From positions 1-64,000 of the forward strand of contig JAPPNK010000018.1 in the NCBI GenBank assembly GCA_028818695.1: DNA of 64,000 nucleotides, in the 5' to 3' direction. Position 1 is the stretch's first letter; every line of letters starts with the position of its first letter. The notes under the pieces are model-generated. The model had not been told where the DNA came from. It saw only the letters and a list, made by a program, of their open reading frames with translations, and did not search any database. The position numbers were made by a program, and so were the translations under genes. The stretch is from Candidatus Poribacteria bacterium (GTDB lineage Bacteria; Poribacteria; WGA-4E; GCA-2687025). Below, one piece after another: positions 16,318 through 25,859 of the stretch.

Positions 16318-18147
16318 ATGAAACGCAGCCGAAAGGCGCAGCCGCGTCTTCCGTTTCGTCCAAACGCGCGCATACAGTGGATGGTCTACGCCGCGGCTCT
16401 TCTCGCCCTAGGACTTATCTACCGCCTGTTCGATATCCAGTGGATACGGACGGAAGAGTTCAAGTCGCTCAGCAATCAGACCGTCGGCAACTTTGATGAG
16501 AACATCCAGCGCGGCGGAATATGGGACCGAAAAGGGCGCGAACTCGCCGTCAGCAAGAACAAATACTCTATCTCGGTCGATACCAGATATTACAAGGATC
16601 TGGCAAGCAGGTACTCTGCGGGATTTTTAGATCGGCGAAAGAAAAAGATGGCGGAGATTCTTGCGGCGCATCATCCGCAGAACGCCAGCCCTGCCGACAT
16701 GCTCAAAAAGATTGAGAGCGCCCGCGGTTTTGAATATGTGATTCGCTGGATTGATCCGCCGCAGTTTGAGGCGTTGGAGCGCGAGCTGGATGAGAACGAC
16801 TTCCGCTGGTCTCCCAAGGGGGCGCTGAAAGAGAAGGTGGAAAGCAGCAGGGCGTATCCGCGCGGAACGCTCGCCTCCCATGTCGTCGGATTCACAAACA
16901 TTGACGGAAAAGGAATCGACGGCGTCGAATTGACCTACGACAAGACGATACGCGCGCGCACGGTCAAACGCACAGGGGTGAAGGACGCGCGCGGGCGGAT
17001 TATTGACCTGGAGGTTGTCAAAGGCGGCGCCCCCAAACGCGCCGAGGGGGTTGTTCTCACCATCGACCAGGAGATTCAGTTTGCGCTGGAGAACGCTTTA
17101 GAAACGCAGGTTGCTGAGCATAAAGCTGCCGGAGCTGTCGGCGTTGTCATGGACCCGCGCAGCGGCGATGTGCTGGCGATGGCGAATTACCCAACCTACG
17201 ACCCGAACCTGTATAACGATCCGTCTCTCAAAAAAGAATCGAAGCGCAATCAGGCGATCTGGAGTCCGTATGAGCCAGGTTCCGTCTTCAAGGCGCTCAC
17301 GATTGCCGCGCTCATCGAGTCGGACAGAGTGATCGATCTGAACGAGATCATCTTTTGCGAGAACGGCTCCTTCAAGCCGGCGCCGCGCATCAAGCCGATC
17401 CGCGATTCGCATCCGTACGGCGACCTGACCGTCGCAGAGGTGATCTACAAGTCAAGCAACATCGGCGTTACGAAACTGGCTCGCCGTATGACGCAGGACG
17501 AGTACCGGGAGCAGATCAAGCAGTTCTTGGTTCACCAAAAAACGAACATCGACCTGCCCTATGAGCGTTCCGGTTCCATACGCGACCTTTACAACCGCGC
17601 CGGCTTTGCGATCAACTTTGCGCCCTGGGGGCAGGGCATTTCGATGACGCCGATACAGCTGCTGACGGCGTTCAACGCGATCGCGAACAAGGGCGTCATC
17701 ATGCAGCCGCGCGTCGTTCAGGAAATGCGGAATCAGAACGGCGAGACGGTTGAGAAGATCAAGCCTGAGAAGATCGGGCAGCCGATCAGCGCGCGGACGG
17801 CGCGCATCGTCACAGAGCTGCTTGTCGGCGTTGTTGAGGAAGGGACAGGGCGGGCTGTTCAGGTGGAAGGCGTCCCGATTGCGGGCAAGACAGGCACCTC
17901 GCAGAAGGCTAGCCCGCACGGAGGCGGCTACAAGCGCGGCTCCTACATCAGCAGCTTTGCCGGCTTTTTCCCGGCGTACGCCCCTGAGTACTCCATGATC
18001 ATTCTGATCGATGAACCAAGAAGCGGGGCGTACTACGGCGGGGCGGTCGCAGGACCGGCGTTCAAGGCGGTTGTCGAGGCGATCATGCGGAACAAACGCA
18101 TCGCTTCGTCAAACCCGTTCCTCTATGAGGCGCAGGCGAACGAATGA
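16318..18147 (+). CDS. ftsI: Division-specific peptidoglycan transpeptidase (PBP3/FtsI)
   Basis: The 609-residue class B penicillin-binding protein forms the septal cross-links of peptidoglycan. A membrane helix lies at about residues 20-38, followed by a dimerisation domain and the transpeptidase domain. Active-site motifs are complete: SVFK with the nucleophile Ser322, SSN at 379-381, and KTGTS from residue 524. It begins immediately after the ftsL stop and overlaps murE by ATGA. There is no PASTA domain, as is usual for Gram-negative FtsI. Confidence 0.95.
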   Translation: MKRSRKAQPRLPFRPNARIQWMVYAAALLALGLIYRLFDIQWIRTEEFKSLSNQTVGNFDENIQRGGIWDRKGRELAVSKNKYSISVDTRYYKDLASRYSAGFLDRRKKKMAEILAAHHPQNASPADMLKKIESARGFEYVIRWIDPPQFEALERELDENDFRWSPKGALKEKVESSRAYPRGTLASHVVGFTNIDGKGIDGVELTYDKTIRARTVKRTGVKDARGRIIDLEVVKGGAPKRAEGVVLTIDQEIQFALENALETQVAEHKAAGAVGVVMDPRSGDVLAMANYPTYDPNLYNDPSLKKESKRNQAIWSPYEPGSVFKALTIAALIESDRVIDLNEIIFCENGSFKPAPRIKPIRDSHPYGDLTVAEVIYKSSNIGVTKLARRMTQDEYREQIKQFLVHQKTNIDLPYERSGSIRDLYNRAGFAINFAPWGQGISMTPIQLLTAFNAIANKGVIMQPRVVQEMRNQNGETVEKIKPEKIGQPISARTARIVTELLVGVVEEGTGRAVQVEGVPIAGKTGTSQKASPHGGGYKRGSYISSFAGFFPAYAPEYSMIILIDEPRSGAYYGGAVAGPAFKAVVEAIMRNKRIASSNPFLYEAQANE

Positions 18148-19619
18148 CAGCGGCGGAGCTTGTTCGAGCGGCGAAGGGGGCGCGTCTTTTTGGGGACGGC
18201 GCAACGCGCGTCGGCTCCATTGTCTTAGACAGTCGAGAGGCGCAGCCTGGGTCGTTGTTCGTGGCGGTGCGCGGCGTTCATACCGACGGACATCGCTACA
18301 TTGAGCAGGCGGTTCGAAGCGGAGCGTCGGTCGTCGCCGCGGAGACGGAGCCGACCGTTCCGACCGCCGCATGGATACAGGCTCCCAATACGCGCAAGGC
18401 GCTGGCAGAGCTGGCAGACGCCATGTACGGCTACCCGGCGCGCGAGCTGACGTTGGCGGGCGTCACCGGCACAAACGGCAAAACCTCCACAACCTATTTC
18501 CTCAAAAGCGTCTTTGAAGCGGCCGGCATGCCGTGCGCCCGCATCGGCACAACTGGACATGAAACGGGCGGACGGACGATTGAGGCGCGCTCCACGACGC
18601 CCGATCCGATCGAGATGAACGCTCTCTTGCGCGAGGCGGTCGACAAAGGAGGCAAGGCGGCGGCGATGGAGGTTTCCTCCCACGCCCTAGACCAAGGGCG
18701 GCTCATTTCAACCCGCTTCGATGCGGCTATTTTCACCAACTTAACCCAAGACCATCTCGACTATCACGGCACGATGGAGGCGTACGGCGAATCGAAACGG
18801 CAGCTGTTCCGTCAACTGAAACCCGACGGAGCGGCGGCCGCGAATATCGACGATCCGAAGGCGGGGCTGTATCTTGAGACGGCGGATGAGATCGAAGGAG
18901 CGCGCCTTGTTCGTTTCGGTTTCAGCGAAGAGGCAGACGTCCGCGCCGACAATCTGGAATCAACCGCCTCGTTCACCGCGTTCGACCTGGTCATAGACGG
19001 CAGAAACGCAGGCGGCGTCCGTCTTCAGCTCCTCGGCGAATACAACGCGCTGAACGCCCTGGCGGCCGCTGCCGCGGGGCATGGGCTGGGCTTTTCGGCG
19101 AAGAAGCTGATCGACGGTATGGAGTCGGTGGACGCCATACCGGGGCGGTTTCAGTCGATAGATGAGGGGCAGCCGTTTCGCGTCATTGTCGATTATGCGC
19201 ACACGCCGGACGCGCTGGAGCGGCTTCTACTGGCGGCGCGCGCGTTGAAGCCGACCGGCGTCATCGTCGTCTTCGGATGCGGAGGCGACCGCGACCCCGG
19301 CAAACGCCCCAAGATGGGCGAGATCGCCGGACGGCTCGCCGACCTGAGCGTCGTCACAAGCGACAACCCGCGCGGCGAAAAGCCCGAAGCGATCATTGAA
19401 CAGATCGAGAAAGGCATGCCTGAAGGCGCAAACCGCGTCCCCGAAACGGATCGGAAGGAGGCGATACGCATCGCCGTTGACGCGGCGAAACCTGGAAGCG
19501 TCGCGCTCATCGCAGGGAAAGGGCATGAGACCTATCAGGAGACAAACGGGGTTCGCGCCTCGTTTGACGACAGAGAGGCGGCGCGCGCTTGTCTGCGCGC
19601 TGCTGGGTACGGCGTTTAA
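18144..19619 (+). CDS. murE: UDP-MurNAc-L-Ala-D-Glu:meso-diaminopimelate ligase
   Basis: MurE adds the third amino acid of the peptidoglycan stem in the cytoplasm. The ATP loop GVTGTNGKTS is near residue 106-114. STTPDP and MEVSSHALDQGR bind the UDP-MurNAc dipeptide and magnesium. DNPRGEKPE from residue 407 is the motif that selects meso-diaminopimelate rather than lysine, which supports a Gram-negative-type wall. The 491-residue length is typical. The gene overlaps ftsI by four bases and abuts murF directly. Confidence 0.96.
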   Translation: MTAAELVRAAKGARLFGDGATRVGSIVLDSREAQPGSLFVAVRGVHTDGHRYIEQAVRSGASVVAAETEPTVPTAAWIQAPNTRKALAELADAMYGYPARELTLAGVTGTNGKTSTTYFLKSVFEAAGMPCARIGTTGHETGGRTIEARSTTPDPIEMNALLREAVDKGGKAAAMEVSSHALDQGRLISTRFDAAIFTNLTQDHLDYHGTMEAYGESKRQLFRQLKPDGAAAANIDDPKAGLYLETADEIEGARLVRFGFSEEADVRADNLESTASFTAFDLVIDGRNAGGVRLQLLGEYNALNALAAAAAGHGLGFSAKKLIDGMESVDAIPGRFQSIDEGQPFRVIVDYAHTPDALERLLLAARALKPTGVIVVFGCGGDRDPGKRPKMGEIAGRLADLSVVTSDNPRGEKPEAIIEQIEKGMPEGANRVPETDRKEAIRIAVDAAKPGSVALIAGKGHETYQETNGVRASFDDREAARACLRAAGYGV

Positions 19620-21002
19620 ATGAGCCGTCGGCGCCTGCTCGCATCGTTTTCGGCGCGGGGCGTTCAGAAGGCGGTTGAGGGAAGCGTCCTGCATGACGCA
19701 TCGGGCGCAGCCGCGGTTGGCGTCTCAACCGATTCGAGGACGGCGGAGCCAGGGGAGCTGTTTGTCGCTTTAAAAGGCGAAACGGCGGACGGGCATGCGT
19801 ATCTAAACGAAGCGGCGGACCGGGGAGCGGTCGGCGCGCTCGTCTACGAGGAACGGACGGACGCCGCCGGCTTGGACAGGTTCGCGTTCGCTGTCGCTGC
19901 GAAGGACACGGGGGATGCGTACATCGCGCTCGCAAAGCATGTGCGCAAGCGCGTCGATTTGCCGGTCGTCGGCGTCACCGGCAGCAACGGCAAAACAAGC
20001 GCGAAGGAGTGGATGGCGGCCGTTCTCGGGCAGGACGCGCTCAAGCCGTTTAAAAGCTTCAACAACCGCGTCGGAGTCCCGCACACGCTCCTTCGGCTGA
20101 AATCGACGCATCAATACGCCGTTCTTGAGATGGGAACGAATCGCTTTGGAGAGATCGCCGAGCTGGTTGAAATCGCCCGCCCGACGATCGGAGTCCTCTT
20201 AAACGTAAGCCTGTCCCATTCGGAGTATCTGATCAACGAAGAGCGCATTTTGGAGGAGAAGAGCGCGCTGCCGCTCTCAGCCGAATGGGCGGTTCTGAAC
20301 GCGGACGACCGGCGCGTCGCCTCTTTGGCGGAACGCTGCGCGCAGGTTGCGACCTTCGGAATGCGCATGGAGGCGGACGGGCGGGCGGAAAACATACAAG
20401 CGGGCGCGGACGGCGTCCATTTCGACCTGCGTTTAGAAGGCAAGCGGGCGGGGCGCGCGTTCGTCCCGGCGCCGGGGGCGCATCAGGCGATGAACGCGCT
20501 GGCGGCATTCACGGTCGGCAACCTTCTCGGCGTCTCAGCGGAGACGATGATCAAACGCCTGGCTCAAGCAGAACCGCCGCCCATGCGCATGCAGCCCGTC
20601 TCGGCGGACGGCTTTCGCTTCATCGTCGACTGCTACAACGCGAACCCCGCCTCCACGCGCGCCGCTTTGGCGTCGTTTCAGGAGCTGCCGTGCGAGGGTC
20701 GGCGCTGGGTCGTTCTCGGCGAGATGCTAGAGCTCGGGGAGCGGGCAAGGCGCATCCATGAAGAGATCGCAGGCGGGCTGAATCCGTCATGGTTATGGGG
20801 GTTCATTCCTGTCGGGCGTTTTCGGCATGCGATGTCGGAAGCGGCAACGGCGGCGGGCGTCTTTGAAACGGCGCCATGCGAGACGGTTGAAGAAGCGGCG
20901 CTGGAGTTGCGCAGGCGTCTTCAGCCGACCGACTGCGCCCTGCTCAAAGCCTCGCGGTCGATTCAGCTGGAAAAGATTCTGGAAGCGTTTGGAGACGGCT
21001 AG
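19620..21002 (+). CDS. murF: UDP-MurNAc-tripeptide:D-Ala-D-Ala ligase
   Basis: MurF adds D-Ala-D-Ala to complete the UDP-MurNAc pentapeptide. The N-terminal domain keeps STDSRTAEPGELFVAL. The ATP loop GVTGSNGKTSAKEW lies near residue 118. LEMGTNRFGEI and DCYNANPASTRAAL are family blocks. The 460-residue length is normal. It starts at the base after the murE stop, so the two are translationally coupled. Confidence 0.95.
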   Translation: MSRRRLLASFSARGVQKAVEGSVLHDASGAAAVGVSTDSRTAEPGELFVALKGETADGHAYLNEAADRGAVGALVYEERTDAAGLDRFAFAVAAKDTGDAYIALAKHVRKRVDLPVVGVTGSNGKTSAKEWMAAVLGQDALKPFKSFNNRVGVPHTLLRLKSTHQYAVLEMGTNRFGEIAELVEIARPTIGVLLNVSLSHSEYLINEERILEEKSALPLSAEWAVLNADDRRVASLAERCAQVATFGMRMEADGRAENIQAGADGVHFDLRLEGKRAGRAFVPAPGAHQAMNALAAFTVGNLLGVSAETMIKRLAQAEPPPMRMQPVSADGFRFIVDCYNANPASTRAALASFQELPCEGRRWVVLGEMLELGERARRIHEEIAGGLNPSWLWGFIPVGRFRHAMSEAATAAGVFETAPCETVEEAALELRRRLQPTDCALLKASRSIQLEKILEAFGDG

Positions 21003-21011
21003 GCGGGTTTT

Positions 21012-22094
21012 ATGCTATACCATCTCTTTTTTGAGCTGTTGCGCGATTATTTTTCGCCCCTCCGCATTTTTCAATACATCACATTTCGGTCGATCTACGC
21101 CGCCGCAGTCGCGTTCATCGTGTGCGTTGCGGCGGGACCGTGGATGATCCGCAAGCTGAGAAAGATGAAGATCGGCCAAAAAGTGCGCGAGGAGGGACTG
21201 CAGGAACATCTCTCCAAAGAAGGCACGCCGACGATGGGCGGGCTGCTGATCTTGGTCTCATGGCTCGCGGCGACGCTTTTGTTCGCGCAGCTGACGAACC
21301 CGCTTGTCTGGGTCTGTCTGCTGTCGGCGCTCTGGTTCGGAGCCATCGGCCTTCTGGACGACATGTCGAAGATACGCAAGAACCAGTCCCTCGGATTGAG
21401 AGGCAGGCAGAAGATCGTTCTGCAGGCGGCGGGCGGGCTGGCGATCGGCCTTTACCTCGCATACAACGGACCTGGAACGACGCTGGCGCCGCCGTTTTTC
21501 AAGCAGTTTCAGCCGGAGCTGCCGGTTTGGCTTTACGCCGTCTTCGCCGCGTTTGTGATGACCGCGTCCGCAAACTCGGTCAACCTGACGGACGGACAGG
21601 ACGGGCTGGCGATCGGATGCGTCCTTCCGGTGACGGCAGTGTTTGCGGGACTCTCCTATGTGGCGGGGCATGCTGTCGCGGCGCAGTATCTGGACATCGT
21701 CCACGTTGAGCAGGCGGGCGAGCTGGTCGTCTATGCGATGGCGCTGACGGGGGCATGCCTCGGCTTCCTTTGGTGGAACGCCTATCCCGCAAAGGTGTTC
21801 ATGGGCGACACCGGCTCCATGGCGCTCGGCGGGGCTGTCGGAGCGGTCGCGCTCTGTATCAAACAAGAGCTGCTGCTGCCGATACTGGGCGGCATCTTCG
21901 TGGCGAACGCGCTGTCCGTCATCCTGCAGGTGTGGCATTTCAGACGGACAGGCGGCAAGCGCCTCTTCCGTATGGCGCCGCTGCATCACCATTTTGAGAA
22001 GGGCGGAGCGCCTGAGCCGAAGGTGACGGTTCAGTTCTGGATCGTCGGAATCATTCTGGCGCTGATTGCGGTCAGCTCGCTGAAGATACGTTAG
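21012..22094 (+). CDS. mraY: Phospho-N-acetylmuramoyl-pentapeptide transferase
   Basis: MraY moves phospho-MurNAc-pentapeptide to undecaprenyl phosphate, forming lipid I at the inner membrane. About ten membrane helices are visible. GTPTMGG, IGLLDDMSK, NLTDGQDGLA, MGDTGS and LHHHFEKGG are the conserved cytoplasmic active-site loops, including the catalytic aspartates. It starts nine bases after murF. No murD, ftsW or murG follows: a repeat element begins two bases after its stop and mutS converges from the other side. Confidence 0.96.
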   Translation: MLYHLFFELLRDYFSPLRIFQYITFRSIYAAAVAFIVCVAAGPWMIRKLRKMKIGQKVREEGLQEHLSKEGTPTMGGLLILVSWLAATLLFAQLTNPLVWVCLLSALWFGAIGLLDDMSKIRKNQSLGLRGRQKIVLQAAGGLAIGLYLAYNGPGTTLAPPFFKQFQPELPVWLYAVFAAFVMTASANSVNLTDGQDGLAIGCVLPVTAVFAGLSYVAGHAVAAQYLDIVHVEQAGELVVYAMALTGACLGFLWWNAYPAKVFMGDTGSMALGGAVGAVALCIKQELLLPILGGIFVANALSVILQVWHFRRTGGKRLFRMAPLHHHFEKGGAPEPKVTVQFWIVGIILALIAVSSLKIR

Positions 22095-22095
22095 A

Positions 22096-22241
22096 CTTTA
22101 CAGGCGGTGACATACGACAACCCTGTTCGAATCGGGCAGTTCGTCATTCCCGCGAAAGCGGGAATCCAGAGAACTTCTAGACAGCCTCCACATTCCAAAA
22201 CGGCTCTCTAAAATCAACATCATCGCCTATAGAGATTGCTG
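22096..22241. repeat. MITE-like element, copy 2 (inverted relative to copy 1)
   Basis: The ends CTTTACAGGCGGTGA and TCATCGCCTATAGAG are inverted repeats. Read on the minus strand, the internal order matches the element at 6407-6572: a GAGAGCCG block, then GGAGGCTGTCT, then a hairpin, then TGCCCGATT and GAACAGG. The hairpin here is the REP palindrome ATTCCCGCGAAAGCGGGAAT at 22146-22165. It occupies nearly the whole gap between convergent mraY and mutS and may act as a terminator for both. Confidence 0.7.
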
Positions 22242-22259
22242 AACAGACGGCGCGCTTGT

Positions 22260-24926
22260 TTATTCGTCCGGTTCCGCTTGCTTGCGGAGCGCATGCAGCG
22301 CGTTCAGCGCCTCTATCGGCGTCATCTTGTCCACATCCAGCGCCAAAACCGCTTCCCGCAGCGCCTTCAAAGCGGGGTCTGGCTCGCCCAAAGACGGCGG
22401 CACAAACAGCGACATCTGAAGCGGCCCGCCCGGCGGCCCGCTTTTCTTTTTCGGCGAACGGCGGGGACGCGCGCGCCGCCGCGCGTTCACGGACAATTCC
22501 TGCCGCTCCAGTATCTCCAAAATATCCATCGCGCGGCTCACAACGCGGCTCGGAAGCCCCGCAAGACGCGCAACCTGTATTCCGTACGATTCATCCGCCC
22601 CCCCTTCGGCGATCTTTCTCAAAAAGGTGATCGTCTCCCCGTCCTCAGACGCCGCCGCGTTGTAATTCCGCACGCCTGGGTTGTGGGACGCGAGCTCCAC
22701 CAGCTCATGATAATGCGTCGCAAAAAGCGTCTTCGCGCCGATCGATTGAACGATATGCTCCGAAACCGCCCACGCGATGCTTAGCCCGTCAAAAGTGCTG
22801 GTGCCGCGCCCGACCTCGTCCAGAATCAGCAGGCTTTTTGAGGTGGCGTTATGCAGAATGTTCGCCGTCTCGTTCATCTCAACCAGAAAGGTGCTTTGCC
22901 CCCCGGCGAGATTGTCGGAAGCGCCGACGCGCGTGAAAACCCGATCCACAACGCCGATGGACGCCTCCGAAGCGGGAACAAAACTGCCCATCTGCGCCAT
23001 GAGCGCGATGAGAGCCACCTGCCGCAGATAGGTCGATTTGCCGGACATGTTCGGTCCCGTGACGATATGAAACTGATCTCCCTCGCAATTTAAAAGAGTG
23101 TCGTTCGGAACAAACCCTTCATCCAGCGCGAGCTGTTCAACGACAGGATGGCGTCCGTCGCGGATGCGTATGTCGGCGCCGTCATGAATTTCAGGCTTGG
23201 CGTAATCATGCCGCGAGGCGGCAAAGGCGAGCGTCGATAAAAAATCCAGGTTCGCAAGCGCGGCGGCGGCGGACTGAATGCGCGCCGTTTCATGCCGCGC
23301 CTTCTCCCGCAGCTCAACAAACAGATCGTACTCCAGCTCAACAGAGCGCTCCTCGGCGTTCAGCGCCTTCTCTTCAAACGATTTCAGCTCCTCGGTGAGA
23401 TACCGCTCGGCGTTCGCGAGCGTCTGCTTGCGGATGTAATGGGCGGGAACCTTGCTCAAGTTCGCCTTCGTAACCTCAATATAGTATCCGAACACCTGAT
23501 TGAAGCCGACCTTGAGCGACTGTATGCCGGTCGCTTCCCGTTCCCGTTCTTGCAGCTCGGCGATGGCGTCCTTCGCGTTCGTCATGATGTTTCGGAGCTC
23601 GTCCAGCTCCTCGTCGTAGCCGGTTCTGATGATGCCGCCGTCGCGCAGCCCGGCGGGGGGCGATTCATGTATCGCGCGGTTGATCAGCTCCGCGATGTCT
23701 TCGCATGTGTCGGTCGAGTCGCGGAGCGTGATGAGCAGGCTCGACTCGCGGTCGGCAAGAATGTCCGCCTTAATGCCGGGCAGGACGCGGAGCGACGCAG
23801 CCATCGCCCGCAGATCGCGCGCGTTGGCAGAGCCTAGACCGACTCGCCCGATGAGCCGTTCGACGTCGTGAACTCCTTTCAACGCGGTTCGCAGCTCGTC
23901 TAGGTCAAGCGGATTCTCTTTCAGCTCTGCGACAGCGTCCAGCCGCGCCTGTATCTCGCCAATGTTCAGCAGCGGCTCTAGGAGGGCGCGGCGCAGCTTC
24001 CGCCCGCCCATCGGCGTCAAGGTCATATCGAGGACATGCAGCAGCGTCCCGTGGGCGTCGCCTGTCCGCATAGAGCGTATCAGCTCCAGGTTGCGTATTG
24101 TGGAGCTGTCGAGCGTCATGAAGGCGTCCGTCGAATGGACATACAGCCCTGTGATGTGCCGTATGTTCTCCTTTTGGGTTTCGGATAGGTAGGAGATGAG
24201 CGCGCCGGCGGCTCCGACGGCGGCGGGCATCTGCGCGCATCCGAACCCGTCCAGCGAGCGCGTCTGAAAATGGCGCATGAGCGTATGCCGCGCCGTTTCG
24301 GGGTCGAATTCCCAGGCGGGCCGCTCCGCCGTTTGCGGCCGCGCGTCCAGGTCTAGATTCTGATAGGCGTTGGGGAGCTGAAAGTTTTCAGGCAGCGTCA
24401 ACTCGGCGGGGCTGATGCGCGCCAGCTCCGTCGCAAGCGTCTCGTCAGAATCGGTTTCTAGGACATAAAATTCGCCGGTCGACAGGTCGGCGGCGGCGGC
24501 TCCCCACTGCTTCTCATATAGATAGAGCGAGGCGATGAAGTTGTTCGCTTTCTGTTGAAGGGAATGCGGGTCTGTCACCGTGCCGGGCGTGACAACGCGC
24601 ACAACAGCGCGCTTCACAATGCCTTTCGCTTTTTTCGGGTCTTCAATCTGTTCGCAGACAGCCACCTTATGCCCCGCCTTGATCATCTTATGGAGGCAGT
24701 CGTCCAGGGCATGGTGCGGAAAGCCGGCAAGCGGTATTTTTTTTCCTTCGGGGTCTCTTTCGCCGCGCGCGGTGAGGGCGATTTCCAACACTTCGGAAAC
24801 GATCGCCGCGTCGTCGTAGAAGGTTTCGTAAAAATCTCCCATTCTGAAGAAGAGAATGGCGTCCGGATTTTCCGCCCGTATTCGGCGGTACTGCTCCATC
24901 ATGGTGGTGCGCTTCTTACGCGCCAT
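22260..24926 (-). CDS. mutS: DNA mismatch repair ATPase MutS
   Basis: MutS recognises mismatches and starts strand-specific repair with MutL. The N-terminal mismatch-binding domain contains FFRMGDFYETFYDDA, with the Phe-x-Glu mismatch probe just before MGD. The ATPase core has TGPNMSGKST at about residues 623-632, LILDEVGRGTSTFDG (Walker B) and ATHYHEL. At 888 residues it is full length. The ATG at 24926 is preceded by GGGGAA. The gene stands alone on its strand; mutL is not in the window. Confidence 0.96.
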   Translation of the reverse strand: MARKKRTTMMEQYRRIRAENPDAILFFRMGDFYETFYDDAAIVSEVLEIALTARGERDPEGKKIPLAGFPHHALDDCLHKMIKAGHKVAVCEQIEDPKKAKGIVKRAVVRVVTPGTVTDPHSLQQKANNFIASLYLYEKQWGAAAADLSTGEFYVLETDSDETLATELARISPAELTLPENFQLPNAYQNLDLDARPQTAERPAWEFDPETARHTLMRHFQTRSLDGFGCAQMPAAVGAAGALISYLSETQKENIRHITGLYVHSTDAFMTLDSSTIRNLELIRSMRTGDAHGTLLHVLDMTLTPMGGRKLRRALLEPLLNIGEIQARLDAVAELKENPLDLDELRTALKGVHDVERLIGRVGLGSANARDLRAMAASLRVLPGIKADILADRESSLLITLRDSTDTCEDIAELINRAIHESPPAGLRDGGIIRTGYDEELDELRNIMTNAKDAIAELQEREREATGIQSLKVGFNQVFGYYIEVTKANLSKVPAHYIRKQTLANAERYLTEELKSFEEKALNAEERSVELEYDLFVELREKARHETARIQSAAAALANLDFLSTLAFAASRHDYAKPEIHDGADIRIRDGRHPVVEQLALDEGFVPNDTLLNCEGDQFHIVTGPNMSGKSTYLRQVALIALMAQMGSFVPASEASIGVVDRVFTRVGASDNLAGGQSTFLVEMNETANILHNATSKSLLILDEVGRGTSTFDGLSIAWAVSEHIVQSIGAKTLFATHYHELVELASHNPGVRNYNAAASEDGETITFLRKIAEGGADESYGIQVARLAGLPSRVVSRAMDILEILERQELSVNARRRARPRRSPKKKSGPPGGPLQMSLFVPPSLGEPDPALKALREAVLALDVDKMTPIEALNALHALRKQAEPDE

Positions 24927-25061
24927 GTTGTTATTCCCCGTTGAGTGTGCGCCGCGCCTTCGCTATTGTATCATAAGGGCGCGGATTCAACGAAGGAATC
25001 TGACCCGACCCCCGCTTTGCGCGGATTGCGCTGTTCCGTTCCCGTATCCTCGTCAGGATGA

Positions 25062-25856
25062 TCATGGGAGATGGAATCTCAGACCTGCGCCAATAGCGCG
25101 AACGTCGACTTTGTTGTCTGGAGAGACGCTTGTCGCGCTCGCATAAGCTGCAACAATGCTCGTGAAACGGTACTCCGCGATCGCGCCGAGAACATTGTAA
25201 TCCGAAACCTCATCCGAAATGCCGCGTTGAATAAACGCCCTCGCCATGAATTCATCCGTGAGGCGGTACTGCGCTGAAACGCCAAGAAAGAACTCAAGGA
25301 CGAACTCGGTCTCATCGTCTATTTCAATGCGCTCAACGTCTGCCGCCAATCCCAATTTCGGAATTGGGAATGCCTTGACGCCGAGTGAAGCGATGTAACC
25401 GTCCCAACTCCCGCTGCCGCCTACGCCGACGCTATCGACTCGCGTCTCCATGAATATGAATCCGATCCGGGCGAAGACGCTAGCGTACTCCGAAACGTCC
25501 AATTGAGTTCCAACGCCGATGTTGAAAATGGAGTCTGTCAAGCTCGCATCGGATTCTGTGGATTCAAAGCTGTTGCGCCCGCCGTTTCCCCACACGTGAA
25601 AATTGTCGCCGAACGACTTTGAGCCGGCGAACTCAATGCCGAAGCCGTTGGACGCATCCTCATCAGCAAAGTTTGATCGGAAGAAACCGGCATAGAGATA
25701 GTCGTAGCTTGGTTCAGCGTTGACATTGCGGGAAATCTGCTGCTGGGCTTTGGACGGCGCCGTCAGCGCGGGCAGAACTGTCAGAAGGATCGCGAGAACT
25801 CCCGCGGCGCGTCCAGCGGATAAAGATTGATGAAACGGCGCTCGCTTCGCCCTCAA
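25062..25856 (-). CDS. Outer-membrane beta-barrel protein (OMP_b-brl-like)
   Basis: The 264-residue protein has a signal peptide ending near APSKAQ and then repeated amphipathic strands with aromatic girdles. It ends in GLRFHLP, a small 8-10-strand barrel pattern related to opacity/porin-like proteins. The start is TTG at 25856, only three bases after the stop of the sugar-permease gene, with AAGGG as ribosome-binding site. Co-translation with a sugar importer suggests, but does not prove, a role in passage of the same substrate across the outer membrane. Confidence 0.75.
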   Translation of the reverse strand: MRAKRAPFHQSLSAGRAAGVLAILLTVLPALTAPSKAQQQISRNVNAEPSYDYLYAGFFRSNFADEDASNGFGIEFAGSKSFGDNFHVWGNGGRNSFESTESDASLTDSIFNIGVGTQLDVSEYASVFARIGFIFMETRVDSVGVGGSGSWDGYIASLGVKAFPIPKLGLAADVERIEIDDETEFVLEFFLGVSAQYRLTDEFMARAFIQRGISDEVSDYNVLGAIAEYRFTSIVAAYASATSVSPDNKVDVRAIGAGLRFHLP

Positions 25857-25859
25857 TGC

